Assembly (NCBI GenBank): GCA_907163345.1
Contig: CAJQUN010000479.1
Coordinates: forward strand, 124,001-188,000
Direction: 5' to 3'
Source of the DNA: Haberlea rhodopensis
Taxonomy: Eukaryota; Streptophyta; Magnoliopsida; Lamiales; Gesneriaceae
Length of the DNA stretch: 64,000 nt
Position numbers and translations under genes: made by a program. Positions within the stretch are counted from its first letter, which is position 1; each line of letters begins with the position of its first letter. Below are positions 45,515-58,602 of this stretch, one piece after another. The notes beneath the pieces were generated by a model. That model saw nothing but the letters and a program-made list of their open reading frames with translations. It was not told the origin of the DNA and did no database searches.

Positions 45515-48077
45515 TGTAAGGACCCCATATACTTAACCCTTGATTAGTGTATTAATCATTATGTGTGGCACATGCTTTCCATAAAATCATTCGGGAAACT
45601 CAGATGATACTTTACCATTGAATGGCAATTACAAAGTTTTCTTTAACATACAATGTTATAAGTTCATCATCCTAACAACAAGAGACTCATGGAGTTCGCC
45701 CATTACATCATTTTTTTTTACATTGTGGACTTTTATAAAAATTTGGGCAGAGTCTCCCCATAAATAGAGCTATCCCGAAATAAAAGTACAACACATAACA
45801 TAATTCCCGGCCAGGGAAAACATAATACTCATCAGAATGCAGCAATATCAAGTAAATTCCCAGCCAGGGAAGACACCACACATATGGCAACAAAAGTGGG
45901 TTTCAACACCCACAATACACCAATGACTCTCATAATCTTTAGCAATTCTACCTCTAATTGCATGCAACATAGAATGAAAGAGAGAAAGGCTCATGCCTTT
46001 ATATACAACCCATAAACAAGTATAATCGTGCTCACATGCGAGCATCATAAATATGTGTATAACCATCATGGGTATATATATATATGTAGGTACTCTATAA
46101 GATACCGTGCTCCATCAAGCCCTGGTACCACGATCCTGAGAGTACATCCAATCAACAGCTCGAGCTCATCTCCAAAGCCATCGATGTACCTGTTCACCTG
46201 CCCCAACAGAGACAGCCCCCAACGGGGTGAGCATACCAATTCCACAATTTCATAATCATAATGACATAATACATAATTTACGAAAATATAAATATTGTGG
46301 AACATATGTGACACTTCCTGGATGGTATCATCCTCATCCTAGCGTACTCCTGTAATAACCCTGTTCTCAAAACAGATAAATCATCAAATCCTGAATATGC
46401 AGTTAATCATCATATTGGTTAACCCTAACCAGTTTCGAATTAACAACATTTCATAACATCTTTCTTTATCTAGCAATTATCGTAATTCTAGATATCATAA
46501 TGAGATTTCCTTAACTTCCGATACTAGTTAATCACTTCTCTGATTAACTACGTCTCTGTTCCTATTCATTACCAATAGGGAATAAAATACAGATATCCTA
46601 GATATCTAATCAATACCACGTTTTCATTTCTTACTTCAAAGTAGCGTCATACTACTGGTGTTCGCTCCGTAGCGACCACACCCATTATTTGCTCGCTTCA
46701 TAGCGGCACCAAGCATTTCATCATGTGAATCAAAATAACGTAACCAAGTCCCGGTGCCATCATAGTAAGACATTTCATGTATTTAATTCTTGCATCATAC
46801 TTGTAAAACATCATTTAAGCTATGCTCGTACGCTAAACGTACCTTAAATCCTCGAAGTCCGAGCCAAACCTTGCTCGAGTTCCATGTCCCGAGGAATGAT
46901 GTGCTAACACGATAAATAATTCACAATTATTTACGAACATGCAACCCATGCTCAAGCACACCCATATCCCTCAAAATATTATCAACACACGACAATTAAC
47001 CTTTAAAAAGACCCGGGGCAGGGTACATGCAGGGAGGGAACAAATGAGACAATATCGAAAATTGTTCAAGAACACCCTACAAATTTTCGAACCCTTATCT
47101 CACAAATCGAACCCAATTAAACACCATAAATCATCTAAAAATGTGAATTAAACCATCAATAGCAAGAATCATCATCCTTGCCAAAAACCCCCAAATTTTC
47201 GAACTCAAGCCCTTAAATTCGAACCCAATAAGCATCAATAAAACATCGAAACATGTAATAATCAATTACTAACAAGAATCATCACTCCTTGTCAAAAGCC
47301 CCAATTTTTCGAACCCTAACTCATGAAAATCGAGCTGAAATTCGAACTAAATGCAACAATTATTTCGAACCACAAAAGTCTGAAATCATCGACTCAAAAT
47401 CAGCTTAAAAACGCCCCAAAAACATTAGAATAATCGTGCCAAAATCATACCAAAATCGAGCCCCAAAAATCGGATGAACTCCAGTTTTCGAACCCTACGC
47501 TTTTCTGGCAAATCCGAACGCGATTCTCGACGAAACTTCGAATTGTTGGTATGGATAGGAGCGCCTGGAAGAGACGATTCCAACGGCGGGTGGCACGCGC
47601 CGAACGGCGGCCGGACGGCGGCGGGCGAACGACTTTTACGCGCGGGGGTCAAAGGGGATCGAGAAGTGCGCGGGCGGGAAGAGAGAGAGAGGAGGTGGGG
47701 AAAAATGGTTCCGATAATTAAAATCTCGGGTTCAACTGGTATTTATAGCAAAAATACCCCGAAATACTAATATCCCCACAAATACATCATGATTCATTAA
47801 AAATCATCTGTTTTCAAAAACTCTCTCTCTAACCCAAAAACCCCCTACCGGTGCCCACACCAAGCACCCGAGATTCCGAGTCACACTAAAAACCCAACTC
47901 ACAGGTTTTCACCGAAATGAGAATACGATCTCAACCTCGGGATCCAACGATCCCAACTACTCAAATAAACGAGCCCAGAAGGCCCAACATCGCGATTAAA
48001 CTTCAAATCGCCACGTAAAACAACTTTAGGGATTTTTAACACTACGGGATTAACATCTATGATCCCTGGTCATTACA
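45515..48077 (-). repeat. D LTR2 (central, shared)
   Basis: 2,563 bp, nearly identical to LTR1 and LTR3. As the middle LTR it serves as 3' LTR for the right internal unit and 5' LTR for the left one. Hairpin 46828-46842. Confidence 0.94.
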
Positions 48078-51000
48078 ATATCCCCCACTAAAAGAATTTT
48101 GTCCTCGAAATTAGCACCGATGTATCACATAACACCCAGGCTACACAACAACATGAAGCCATAACTTCGATTCTTGACCATATCAGAATCGTATTAATAA
48201 ACGCGAGGATACTTACCTCACATCAAACTCTGAAACAGAGCGACATACCAAAACCAACATATCACCCAAGAGGCAAAACGTACCTCAATGCGGGTCATCC
48301 TAAAAGTCAGCCTTTCATGACTGCAAAACAACCAATACTTACGGCTGTAGGTCGGACAGTCATCCTTAGTTCTAATACAATTAGTATGAACGCATCCTAA
48401 ATGACACCTCAACCGTGAGAACGTTGACCTCGTGTCAAACTCTGGAGTGGAATAGACTTCCAAATCCATCATAACGTCAAAGAGCGTCAGCACAACTCAA
48501 CGCTAATAATCCAAAAGCAGTTAGTCAACTGAAACTGCAAGGATTCGAATCGCTCCCGATTCCATCGTAGATATCATCCATTGACATCTCTTATCATGAC
48601 TCACGATGTCTAACATACATCGTTACAAGGGAAACATCAGTACACCACGGTGTACACATACCAAACCTGGTTTCCACTTCCAAACCTCCTCTATCGAAGG
48701 AGCACTCGCATCATTGCAACTCAAGTTGGGCAACTCACGGCCATAGATTCACATGAAAGATATCTCATAAGATGTCCACCTCCGGATATCCCAAGAACCA
48801 CATCCTGGTCATAGAGAAACAATCGAGACTCCTCAGAGTTTCAAATTTGAAAGGACATGCAATAAACCCATTGCATCCCAAATACATGGATTCCCAGATC
48901 GAATCAACGACGACTTGATGACTCTCTTGTTGGTACTTCAACATCATGAGCTGTCCCAGACAAGTCTCACCAAGATTTAAACATAAACGTATACACGTTT
49001 CAGTGAGGCATGCACAACCTCAACCTCGATGACATGGTGACTACTAGAGTCCACCACAATCCACATCGTATCACCTTACGATTTGCCACACTTGGTTCCT
49101 ACGAGCAGTATAACGGCTCTAACAAGCCCCTCTTGGTGCTGCACACACACGACAGACAAACTAGTCGCTGCCTCTCTAGGTTCACCTCAAACCTACCAAT
49201 AAGATGGACGTTCCCGCACGGCATACCATACTGTGGGAAGAAAATCAATGGAGTAGTGGGTCTTTACCCAACATTCCTCCAATGCTGATATACCCTGGAC
49301 ACTCCAATGTCCCCATGTACTTAACATAACCTGATCCTACTCCCTTAGGACCCATTCTACACCCTCATGGGTGGTGTGACCATGTCTACCACATGTCATA
49401 TCAATAGAAAGCGAGTAATTCCTCCACGATTACTCCTGTCGTCAAAAACATGGCCAAAAAGCCATTCCAACGAGCATACCTCAAGGGTATCACCATTCGA
49501 AATATGATTACCTCAAACAATTTCTGCGGTACAATCACATGTACGGCGCGTCCATCCATTCCTCGAGCAACCCGCTCGGTATAAGGGTCACGTCAATCGG
49601 TGCCGCACACACCACCTCGTGCCCGACACTGGCACCCAAGGCATACAACTGAAAACGTATACTCAACGCATTGTTCATCGTAACGATGATGCATGTCTAA
49701 TAAGACATCTCCTACATCATCGTCATCGCCATCCCGTGACGACACATGCCCACTCATGGCATCTAAGGTATCGTCAACTAGTGACGATACATGTCAACAA
49801 TGACATCTAAACAACCCAGTCAACTCGTGACGGTCTATGTACATCAACGTATGTCATCCATCATCATGCTAGTAAAATAGCCATACATATAGTCATTAAT
49901 TCTTGACATGGATGATTAAAATCATCATCTTATAACATCATCATCTTATACATCATCATCATATAAGCATCATCATCTCATAGCATCATCATCTTATACA
50001 TCATCATCATATAGGCATCATCATCTTATAGCATCATCATCTTATACATCATTCTCATATAAGCATCATCATCTTATAGCATCATCATCTTATACATCAT
50101 CATCATATAAGCATCATCATCTTATAGCATCATCATCTTATAGATATAACAGTCAATGTACGAAATCATAGTTGAGTAAGCTTGCTGGTTATTCATTAAC
50201 TCCTTTTCATTTTCCCTGGTTCATATTCATGCACATGGGCATCTTACCCTGTGGCATCTTACCACATAATAACATCGTATGGCCTCTTACCATATGGGCA
50301 TCTAACCCCGTGGCGTCTTACCACATAATAACATCGTATGGCCTCTTACCATATGGGCATCTTACCCCGTGGCGTCTCACCACATAATAACATCGTATGG
50401 CCTCTTACCATATGGGCATCTTACCCCGTGGCGTCTTACCACATAATAACATTGTATGGCCTCTTACCATATGGGCATCTTACCCCGTGGCGTCTTACCA
50501 CATAATAACATCGTATGACCTCTTACCATATGGGCATCTTACCCCGTGGCGTCTTACCACATAATAACATTGTATGGCCTCTTACCATATGGGCATCTTA
50601 CCCCGTGGCGTCTTACCACATAATAACATCGTATGGCCTCTTACCATATGGGCATCTTACCCCGTCATATGGCATCTTACCATAACACAATCATCGTGTG
50701 GCATCTTACCACATGGGCATCTTACCCAATCATATGGCGTCTTACCATATCATAAACATTGTGTGGCATCTTACCACATGGGCACCTTACCCAATCTCAT
50801 ATACGTCATCATAAACATCGTCATAATCATCATCATCGTAAACATCATCGTAAACATCATATCATCTTTACTCATCATAAACAGCATCATCATAACTTAC
50901 TTATCATAATCATCATCATAAACATCATATCATCTTTACTTATCATGAACATCATCATCATAACTTACTTATCATAATCATCATCATAAACATCATATCA

Positions 51001-51944
51001 TCTTTACTCATCATAAACATCATCATCTTAACTTAATTATCATAATCATCATCATAAACATCATATCATCTTTACTTATCATAAACATCATCATCTTAAC
51101 TTACTTATCATAATCATCATCATAAACATCATATCATCTTTACTCATCATAAACATCATCATCTTAACTTACTTATCATAATCATCATCATAAACATCAT
51201 ATCATCTTTACTTATCATAAACATCATCATCATAACTTACTTATCATAATCATCATCATAAACATCATATCATCTTTACTCATCATAAACATCATCATCT
51301 TAACTTACTTATCATAATCATCATCATAAACATCATATCATCTTTACTTATCATAAACATCATCATCTTAACTTACTTATCATAATCATCATCATAAACA
51401 TCATATCATCTTTACTTATCATAAACATCATCATCTTAACTTACTTATCACAATCATCATCATAAACATCATATCATCTTTACTTATCATAAACATCATC
51501 ATCATAATATGTAAGGGTATGGTTTACCGTCTCATGCTCGTACGTCTCTTACGTACCTTCCTTGCGCGAACATTACATGAACAAACGCATTAGTATATTC
51601 AATAATAATTGAGACCATACCGAAGTATTCCACTGTCGGTTGTCTACCCAGTCTGTCCTCAGACAATACGTCATATCTTTCTTTTCCCTGATTTTCTTCC
51701 AAAATCAGATTCCTTGGCACGTAGCATATAGAGTGTTAGACATCACTATTAATGTCATCCTATCGTGTCCCACACGATTCCTGCAACCACAATGGTTAGC
51801 AATACCACTTTTCATATCATAAAAGCACATGAACAATTAGTCATGTCGTATAACATTAATGCCATCATGCATAAATATGTGCTATCAATAACTTCCTAGG
51901 CCCTCAACAGCCCCAATGAGCAACCACTGCTCTGATACCACTAA
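48078..51944 (-). other. D internal region 2 (non-coding)
   Basis: 3,867 bp, nearly identical to internal region 1, with the same polypurine tract, PBS (51929-51940) and absence of genes. Minisatellite copy numbers differ: seven full 59-bp units (about 50230-50680) against six, and nine 68-bp units (50894-51505) against ten. Hairpin 51540-51556. Confidence 0.9.
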
Positions 51945-54498
51945 TGTAAGGGCCCCATATACTTAACCCTTGATTAGTGTATTAATCATTATGTGTGGCA
52001 CATGCTTTCCATAAAATCATTCGGGAAACTCAGATGATACTTTACCATTGAATGGCAATTACAAAGTTTTCTTTAACATACAATGTTATAAGTTCATCAT
52101 CCTAACAACAAGAGACTCATGGAGTTCGCCCATTACATCATTTTTTTTACATTGTGGACTTTTATAATTGGGCAGAGTCTCCCCATAAATAGAGCTATCC
52201 CGAAATAAAAGTACAACACATAACATAATTCCCGGCCAGGGAAAACATAATACTCATCAGAATGCAGCAATATCAAGTAAATTCCCAGCCAGGGAAGACA
52301 CCACATATATGGCAACAAAAGTGGGTTTCAACACCCACAATACACCAATGACTCTCATAATCTTTAGCAATTCTACCTCTAATTGCATGCAACATAGAAT
52401 GAAAGAGAGAAAGGCTCATACCTTTATATACAACCCATAAACAAGTATAATCGTGCTCACATGCGAGCATCATAAATATGTGTATAACCATCATGGGTAT
52501 ATATATATGTAGGTACTCTATAAGATACCGTGCTCCATCAAGCCCTGGTACCACGATCCTGAGAGTACATCCAATCAACAGCTCGAGCTCATCTCCAAAG
52601 CCATCGATGTACCTGTTCACCTGCCCCCAACAGAGACAGCCCCCAACGGGGTGAGCATACCAATTCCACAATTTCATAATCATAATGACATAATACATAA
52701 TTTACGAAAATGTAAATATTGTGGAACATATGTGACACTTCATGGATGGTATCATCCTCATCCTAGCGTACTCCTGTAATAACCCTGTCCTCAAAACAGA
52801 TAAATCATCAAATCCTGAATATGCAGTTAATCATCATATTGGTTAACCCTAACCAGTTCGAATTAACAACATTTCATAACATCTTTCTTTATCTAGCAAT
52901 TATCGTAATTCTAGATATCATAATGAGATTTCCTTAACTTCCGATACTAGTTAATCACTTCTCTGATTAACTACGTCTCTGTTCCTATTCATTACCAATA
53001 GGGAATAAAATACAGATATCCTAGATATCTAATCAATACCACATTTTCATTTCTTACTTCAAAGTAGCGTCATACTACTGGTGTTCGCTCCGTAGCGACC
53101 ACACCCATTATTTGCTCGCTTCATCGCGGCACCAAGCATTTCATCATGTGAATCAAAATAACGTAACCAAGTCCCGGTGCCATCATAGTAAGACATTTCA
53201 TGTATTTAATTCTTGCATCATACTTGTAAAACATCATTTAAGCTATGCTCGTACGCTAAACGTACCTTAAATCCTCGAAGTCCGAGCCAAACCTTGCTCG
53301 AGTTCCATGTCCCGAGGAATGATGTGCTAACACGATAAATAATTCACAATTATTTACGAACATGCAACCCATGCTCAAGCACACCCATATCCCTCAAAAT
53401 ATTATCAACACACGACAATTAACCTTTAAAAAGACCCGGGGCAGGGTACATGCAGGGAGGGAACAAATGAGACAATATCGAAAATTGTTCAAGAACACCC
53501 TACAAATTTTCGAACCCTTATCTCACAAATCGAACCCAATTAAACACCATAAATCATCTAAAAATGTGAATTAAACCATCAATAGCAAGAATCATCATCC
53601 TTGCCAAAAACCCCCAAATTTTCGAACTCAAGCCCTTAAATTCGAACCCAATAAGCATCAATAAAACATCTAAACATGTAATAATCAATTACTAACAAGA
53701 ATCATCACTCCTTGTCAAAAGCCCCAATTTTTCGAACCCTAACTCATGAAAATCGAGCTGAAATTCGAACTAAATGCAACAATTATTTCGAACCACAAAA
53801 GTCTGAAATCATCGACTCAAAATCAGCTTAAAAACGCCCCAAAAACATTAGAATAATCGTGCCAAAATCATACCAAAATCGAGCCCCAAAAATCGGATGA
53901 ACTCCAGTTTTCGAACCCTACGCTTTTCTGGCAAATCCGAACGCGATTCTCGACGAAACTTCGAATTGTTGGTATGGATAGGAGCGCCTGGAAGAGACGA
54001 TTCCAACGGCGGGTGGCACGCGCCGAACGGCGGCCGGACGGCGGCGGGCAAACGACTTTTACGCGCGGGGGTCAAAGGGGATCGAGAAGTGCGCGGGCGG
54101 GAAGAGAGAGAGGAGGTGGGGAAAAATGGTTCCGATAATTAAAATCTCGGGTTCAACTGGTATTTATAGCAAAAATACCCTGAAATACTAATATCCCCAC
54201 AAATACATCATGATTCATTAAAAATCATCTGTTTTCAAAAACTCTCTCTCTAACCCATAAACCCCCTACCGGTGCCCACACCAAGCACCCGAGATTCCGA
54301 GTCACACTAAAAACCCAACTCACAGGTTTTCACCGAAATGAGGATACGATCTCAACCTCGGGATCCAACGATCCCAACTACTCAAATAAACGAGCCCAGA
54401 AGGCCCAACATCGCGATTAAACTTCAAATCGCCACGTAAAACAACTTTAGGGATTTTTAACACTACGGGATTAACATCTATGATCCCTGGTCATTACA
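51945..54498 (-). repeat. D LTR3
   Basis: 2,554 bp; 5' LTR of the array, ending at the acatg duplication. Hairpin 53251-53265. It shares with LTR2 the 40-bp and 11-bp segments missing in LTR1. Confidence 0.94.
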
Positions 54499-55160
54499 AC
54501 ATGCTCATATAAACATGCTAGGAACTTCATAAAAACACCATAAATGAACTTGAATCGAAGGTTTACCAAAACCTAAGCTAGCATGCCATTTTCACACCAA
54601 GTAAAACATGAGCTTAAACAAACTTTAAATCAAAACCAGAACATGATTCCTCACCCTATTTTGCTCCGATTTTTGGAAGGTTTCTTGCAAAGAAAATTGA
54701 AATCTCCACCTTCCTACTTGCTCACCTGATGCTGGACGGTATTTTGGGTGGAAATGGAAGAGTTTTCTGAGATGTAAAGTGGATGAAAAGAGTGGGGAAA
54801 GTGAGGTTGGGCTCAGCCACTTGCAGCATGGGTTGGGGGGGGGGGGGTGGTTGGGTGTTGGGTGGTGTGATGTGTTATGTTTTGGTCCCGGTATTTAGCA
54901 CGATGTATTAAAATATCATCACATGATATTTATAGTATTTAAACAATAAAATACTTCAAATTTCCAATTAAACATGCTATACCACGATGACCAACACACA
55001 CCCCAAATAATCATACTACAATCCAAATTCCCAACATACTTCACATACACCCTGAAATAAATTTCCCCAATATAATTAATTCAACACAAAGAATTAATAC
55101 CATAATCTTCATAACATGATTAATGTTTAAAAAACACATAATCATTTCGGGGATATCACA

Positions 55161-57831
55161 TGGGGTGCTCCAGTATTATTTGTTAAGAAGAAGGATGGTT
55201 CAATGCGACTATGCATTGACTATAGACAGTTGAACAAGGTAACCATAAAGAATAAATATCCTCTTCCTCGTATTGATGATTTGTTTGATCAGTTACAGGG
55301 ATCTACGATATATTCGAAGATTGATTTGAGATCTGGTAATCATCAAATACGTGTGAGGGAAGGAGATGTACAGAAAACAGCATTCAGAACTCGCTATGGC
55401 CATTATGAGTTCCTAGTGATGCCATTTGGTGTGACGAATGCTCCAGCTGTCTTCATAAGTTTGATGAATCGAGTTTTCCAGGAATATCTTGATCAATTTG
55501 TCATTGTGTTCATTGATAATATCTAGATCTATTCTCGGAGTGAAAACGAACATGTCCAACATTTACATCTGGTGTTATAGTTATTGAGAACACATCAGTT
55601 ATATGTCAAACTCAGTAAGTGTGAGTTTTGGTTGACCAGTGTAGGATTTTTCGGGACATGTGATATCTAAAGATGGTATATCAGTTGATCCAAGAAAGAT
55701 CGAAGCGGTGTTGAATTTGTCATCACCTACGTCTGTACCAGAGATTCGTAGTTTCTTGGGTTTGGCTGGATACTATAGACGGTTTGTTGAAGGATTTTCA
55801 GCAATTGCCACCACTCACACAGCTAACACGGAAGGGAGTACCATTTAGATGGTCAGAGGCATGTGGGCATAGTTTTCAGGAATTGAAACATCGATTAACT
55901 ATTGCTCCAGTGTTGATTATTCCATCAGAGCATGACAGGTTTGCTCTTTATACTGATGCATCATTACTTGGGTTAGGTTGTGTATTGTTGCAGGATAAAC
56001 ATGTGGTGGCATATGCATCAAGACAACTGAAGCCACATGAAATGAAATATCCACTGCATGATCTGGAGTTGGCAGCCATTGTCTTTGCATTGAAGATATG
56101 GCGACACTATTTATATGGTACATCATTTACCATATATACTGATCATAAAAGTTTGAAGTTTTTATTCACTCAAGCATAGTTGAATATGAGGCAAAGGAGA
56201 TGGGTGGATCTCTTAAAGGATTATGATTGTGAGATCGAATATCATCCAGGAAAGGCTAATCTCACAGCAGATGCCTTAAGTCGAAAAGTTCACAATACTG
56301 CTGATGATATGATACATTTATCAGCCTTGATGACTTCTTGTTGTACCTTGGGTTATGAATTTGATGTAGACACAGAGCCAGTACAGGTATCAGCATTGTT
56401 GGTTGAACCCGATATCTTTGAGAAAATCAGAACGGCACAAGTTACTGATGATGAGATACAACACTGGAAGGAAATGATATGTCAAGGACAAACATCTCAG
56501 TTTGTCATTGCTAGTGATGGAACGTTGAAAAATAGAAACTGTTGGGTAGTACCTGCTGCATTAGGACTACACCAAGAAATACTACAACGTGCTCATTGTA
56601 GTCGATATAGTATACATGTTGGAGGAAAGAAAATGTATAAAGATTTGCGTACTCAATTTTGGTGGAAACACATGAAATAGGATGTACTGAACTTTGTGAA
56701 ATGTTGTTTGATCTGTCAACAGGTAAAAGCAGAACGACAAAGACTAGGAGGTGAATTGAGGAGTTTGGAGATTCCTCGATGGAAATGGGAACATGTTACA
56801 ATGGATTTTGTAACCCATTTGCCACGGACTTCCTCTGGCTTTGATGCGATTTGGGTAATTGTTGATAGACTGATGAAAGTAGCTCACTTCATACCTTACA
56901 GTATGACATTTACCTATTTGAAGATGGCACAGTTATATATTCAAAATGTAGTGAGACTACATGGCATACCAGTTTCAATTGTATCGGACAGAGATCCGAG
57001 ATTTGCTTCTCATTTTTGGTAAGGATTACAGTCAGCACTAGGGACGGAAGTACGATTGAGTACAGCGTATCATCCTCAGACGGATGGACAGACAGAGCAT
57101 ACGATACAGACGCTTGAGGATATGTTGCGGTCCTGTGTATTGGAGTTTGATAACTCTTGGCAAGAATGGTTGCCATTAGTGAAATTTTCGTACAATAACA
57201 GTTATCAAACTAGTATCCAGATGGCACCATTTGAGGCACTATATGGGCGACGCTGTAGATCGCCATTATATTGGGATGATGTTGATCAGACTGCACTCCA
57301 TGGACCAGAAATGCTACGTGAAATGGAGGAGAAAGTGAAACTGGTCAGATTAAAATTGTAAGCTGCTCAGGATAGACAGGCTGCTTATGCTAATAAGCGA
57401 TGTAGACCACTTGAATTTCAAGTTGGAGACCGAGTATTCTTGAAAATCTCACCTTTTAAAGGTGTGGTACGCTTTGGTAAACGTGGAAAGTTGTCTCCAC
57501 GATACGTTGCTCCTTATGAGGTGTTGCATAGTATTGGTACGTTGGCATATCGATTGGCACTACCGCCAGCATTGAGTAGTATCCACGATGTGTTTCATGT
57601 TTCACTGTTGCAATACATGAACCAGATCCGAGTCATGTATTGCAACCGTCTGAAGTACAGTTGGATACAGATGTGTCTTATGTGGAACAACCTGTGAAAA
57701 TTTTGGATAGAGCCGAGCGGACCTTGCGTAATAGAGTGATACCAATGATAAAGGTACAGTGGGATCGACGGGGTGTCGAGGAGGCAACGTGGGAGACGGA
57801 GCAGCATATGATACAACAATATCCTGAGTAA
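55161..57831 (+). pseudogene. Element E RT, RNase H, integrase, chromodomain
   Basis: Resumes after A' at TGG GGT GCT. RT keeps KKKDGSMRLCIDYRQLN and the fingers motif (as DLRSGNHQIR), but the catalytic motif reads FIDNI followed by a stop, so the second active-site Asp is Asn. Frame breaks occur near 55580, 55655 and 55790-55850. RNase H has LYTDAS, DLELAA, YTDHKSL, a TAG after FTQA (56177-56179), then DALSRK. Integrase shows HVGGKKMYKDL, CLICQQVKAE, MDFVTHLP, VSDRDPRF and TDGQTE, with stops at about 56678 and 57020. Another stop at about 57359 and a frameshift near 57610 precede the chromodomain-like tail (PVKILDRAERTLRNR...VQWDRRG) ending at 57829. Confidence 0.92.
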
Positions 57832-58000
57832 TTTACTGGTATGACTCTACAGTTTTATAATACTATTGGTAAGTAATTACTGCAATGTTGCAGATATGAT
57901 CATGTTTCTTATCTTATTGCAGTAGAATTGTAAGCATGCGTATATGTTCATCTGATGTAGTTGCAATTTCGAGGACGAAATTCCATGAGTAGGGGAGAAA

Positions 58001-58383
58001 TGTAATGCCTTCAAATGACGTATACATGTTGGATATGATTCTTGTGTAAATACGTCTTAAGGACGGTATGATGTGGACTCGAGTTCGGGTGGAACCGAGT
58101 AGGATACGAATATGACAAGAGATGAGCTTTCATTATATTATGAAATGGCACCAATTGTAAGGCATTGCTACACTTGTTATGAAACAACTATATGAGAAGC
58201 ATAGTAGAGATGTTGTTGACTAGTAGGTGACTAGTTGCTCATTGATAATCAACTCATAGTGTAACATAGAACTACATGGTTGTGGACTATGTAGTAAAAT
58301 ACATGTGTAGGTAAAATACATGTAGTTGCATAGCAAGTTGACATGAATTTGAGGGGATATGCATTTGAATTTGAGTTGAATTT
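58001..58383 (+). repeat. 3' LTR of element E (5' part only)
   Basis: TGTAATGCCTTCAAATGACG after a GAGTAGGGGAGAAA polypurine tract (57987-58000). It matches the 5' LTR with a few indels (an AGGGGG difference near 58225; GAGAAGC near 58193) and stops at GAATTT, where LTR F begins. Confidence 0.9.
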
Positions 58384-58602
58384 TGTAAGGCCCCGATGCT
58401 AATTAATCCGGATTAACGATGATTAAGCAAACCCGGATAATTAAAAGTGCAAATTTGAAATAAGGAATTTTGGACTACGATGAGTCGACCAACTAGTGGA
58501 ACATGTTTAGTGCATGACCATGTGCATGATCACATGGCACTTGGAGAACACATGCCACTAATTAATTTAACTCATGTTTAATACATGATTTTGGACCAAT
58601 AA
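58384..58602 (+). repeat. LTR F, start only
   Basis: TGTAAGGCCCCGATGCTAATT resembles the starts of the A and B LTRs in form, and lies exactly at the break in the E LTR. After 219 bp it is interrupted by the C LTR at 58603. Identity as an LTR is inferred from the junctions. Confidence 0.55.

Larger units (their letters stand above)
39131..54498 (-). mobile_element. Triple-LTR tandem array of non-coding element D
   Basis: LTR1 39131-41638, internal 41639-45514, LTR2 45515-48077, internal 48078-51944, LTR3 51945-54498: a 15,368-bp structure with a period of about 6.4 kb. Only the outer ends carry the 5-bp duplication acatg (39126-39130 and 54499-54503), so the array descends from one insertion that gained a second unit, most simply by unequal LTR recombination. 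Orientation is minus: PBS beside the right end of each internal region, polypurine tract beside the left. Neither internal region contains gag or pol, so D is a LARD-type non-autonomous element. Confidence 0.93.
37637..55160 (-). mobile_element. Solo LTR A' (about 2.15 kb), split by array D
   Basis: 37637-39130 plus 54499-55160. On the minus strand it starts TGTGATATCCCCGAAATG like the A LTR and ends GGGGTCTCACA. TSD tgggg at 37632-37636 and 55161-55165; the E reading frame continues exactly across. Minus-strand landmarks: CAG/GTGAGC donor-like site at 54726/54725, palindromes 38834-38686, hairpin 38529-38513 after TTTTGGAAAG, acceptor-like GGTGTAG near 38600, and GCGGT...CTCGC repeats at 38200-38340. 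A 13-G run is at 54835-54847. Array D inserted with TSD acatg. Confidence 0.93.
34276..58383 (+). mobile_element. Ty3/gypsy chromovirus E, split by nested insertions
   Basis: 5' LTR 34276-36126, gag-pol 36127-37636 and 55161-57831, polypurine tract about 57987-58000, and the start of the 3' LTR 58001-58383. Solo LTR A' (37637-55160) splits RT at a Trp-Gly codon pair with TSD tgggg. The 5' LTR end, PBS and gag N-terminus are deleted at 36127. The 3' LTR is cut by LTR F at 58384. The protein is similar to A/A2 but with a distinct LTR, so it is a related chromovirus family. Confidence 0.92.
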
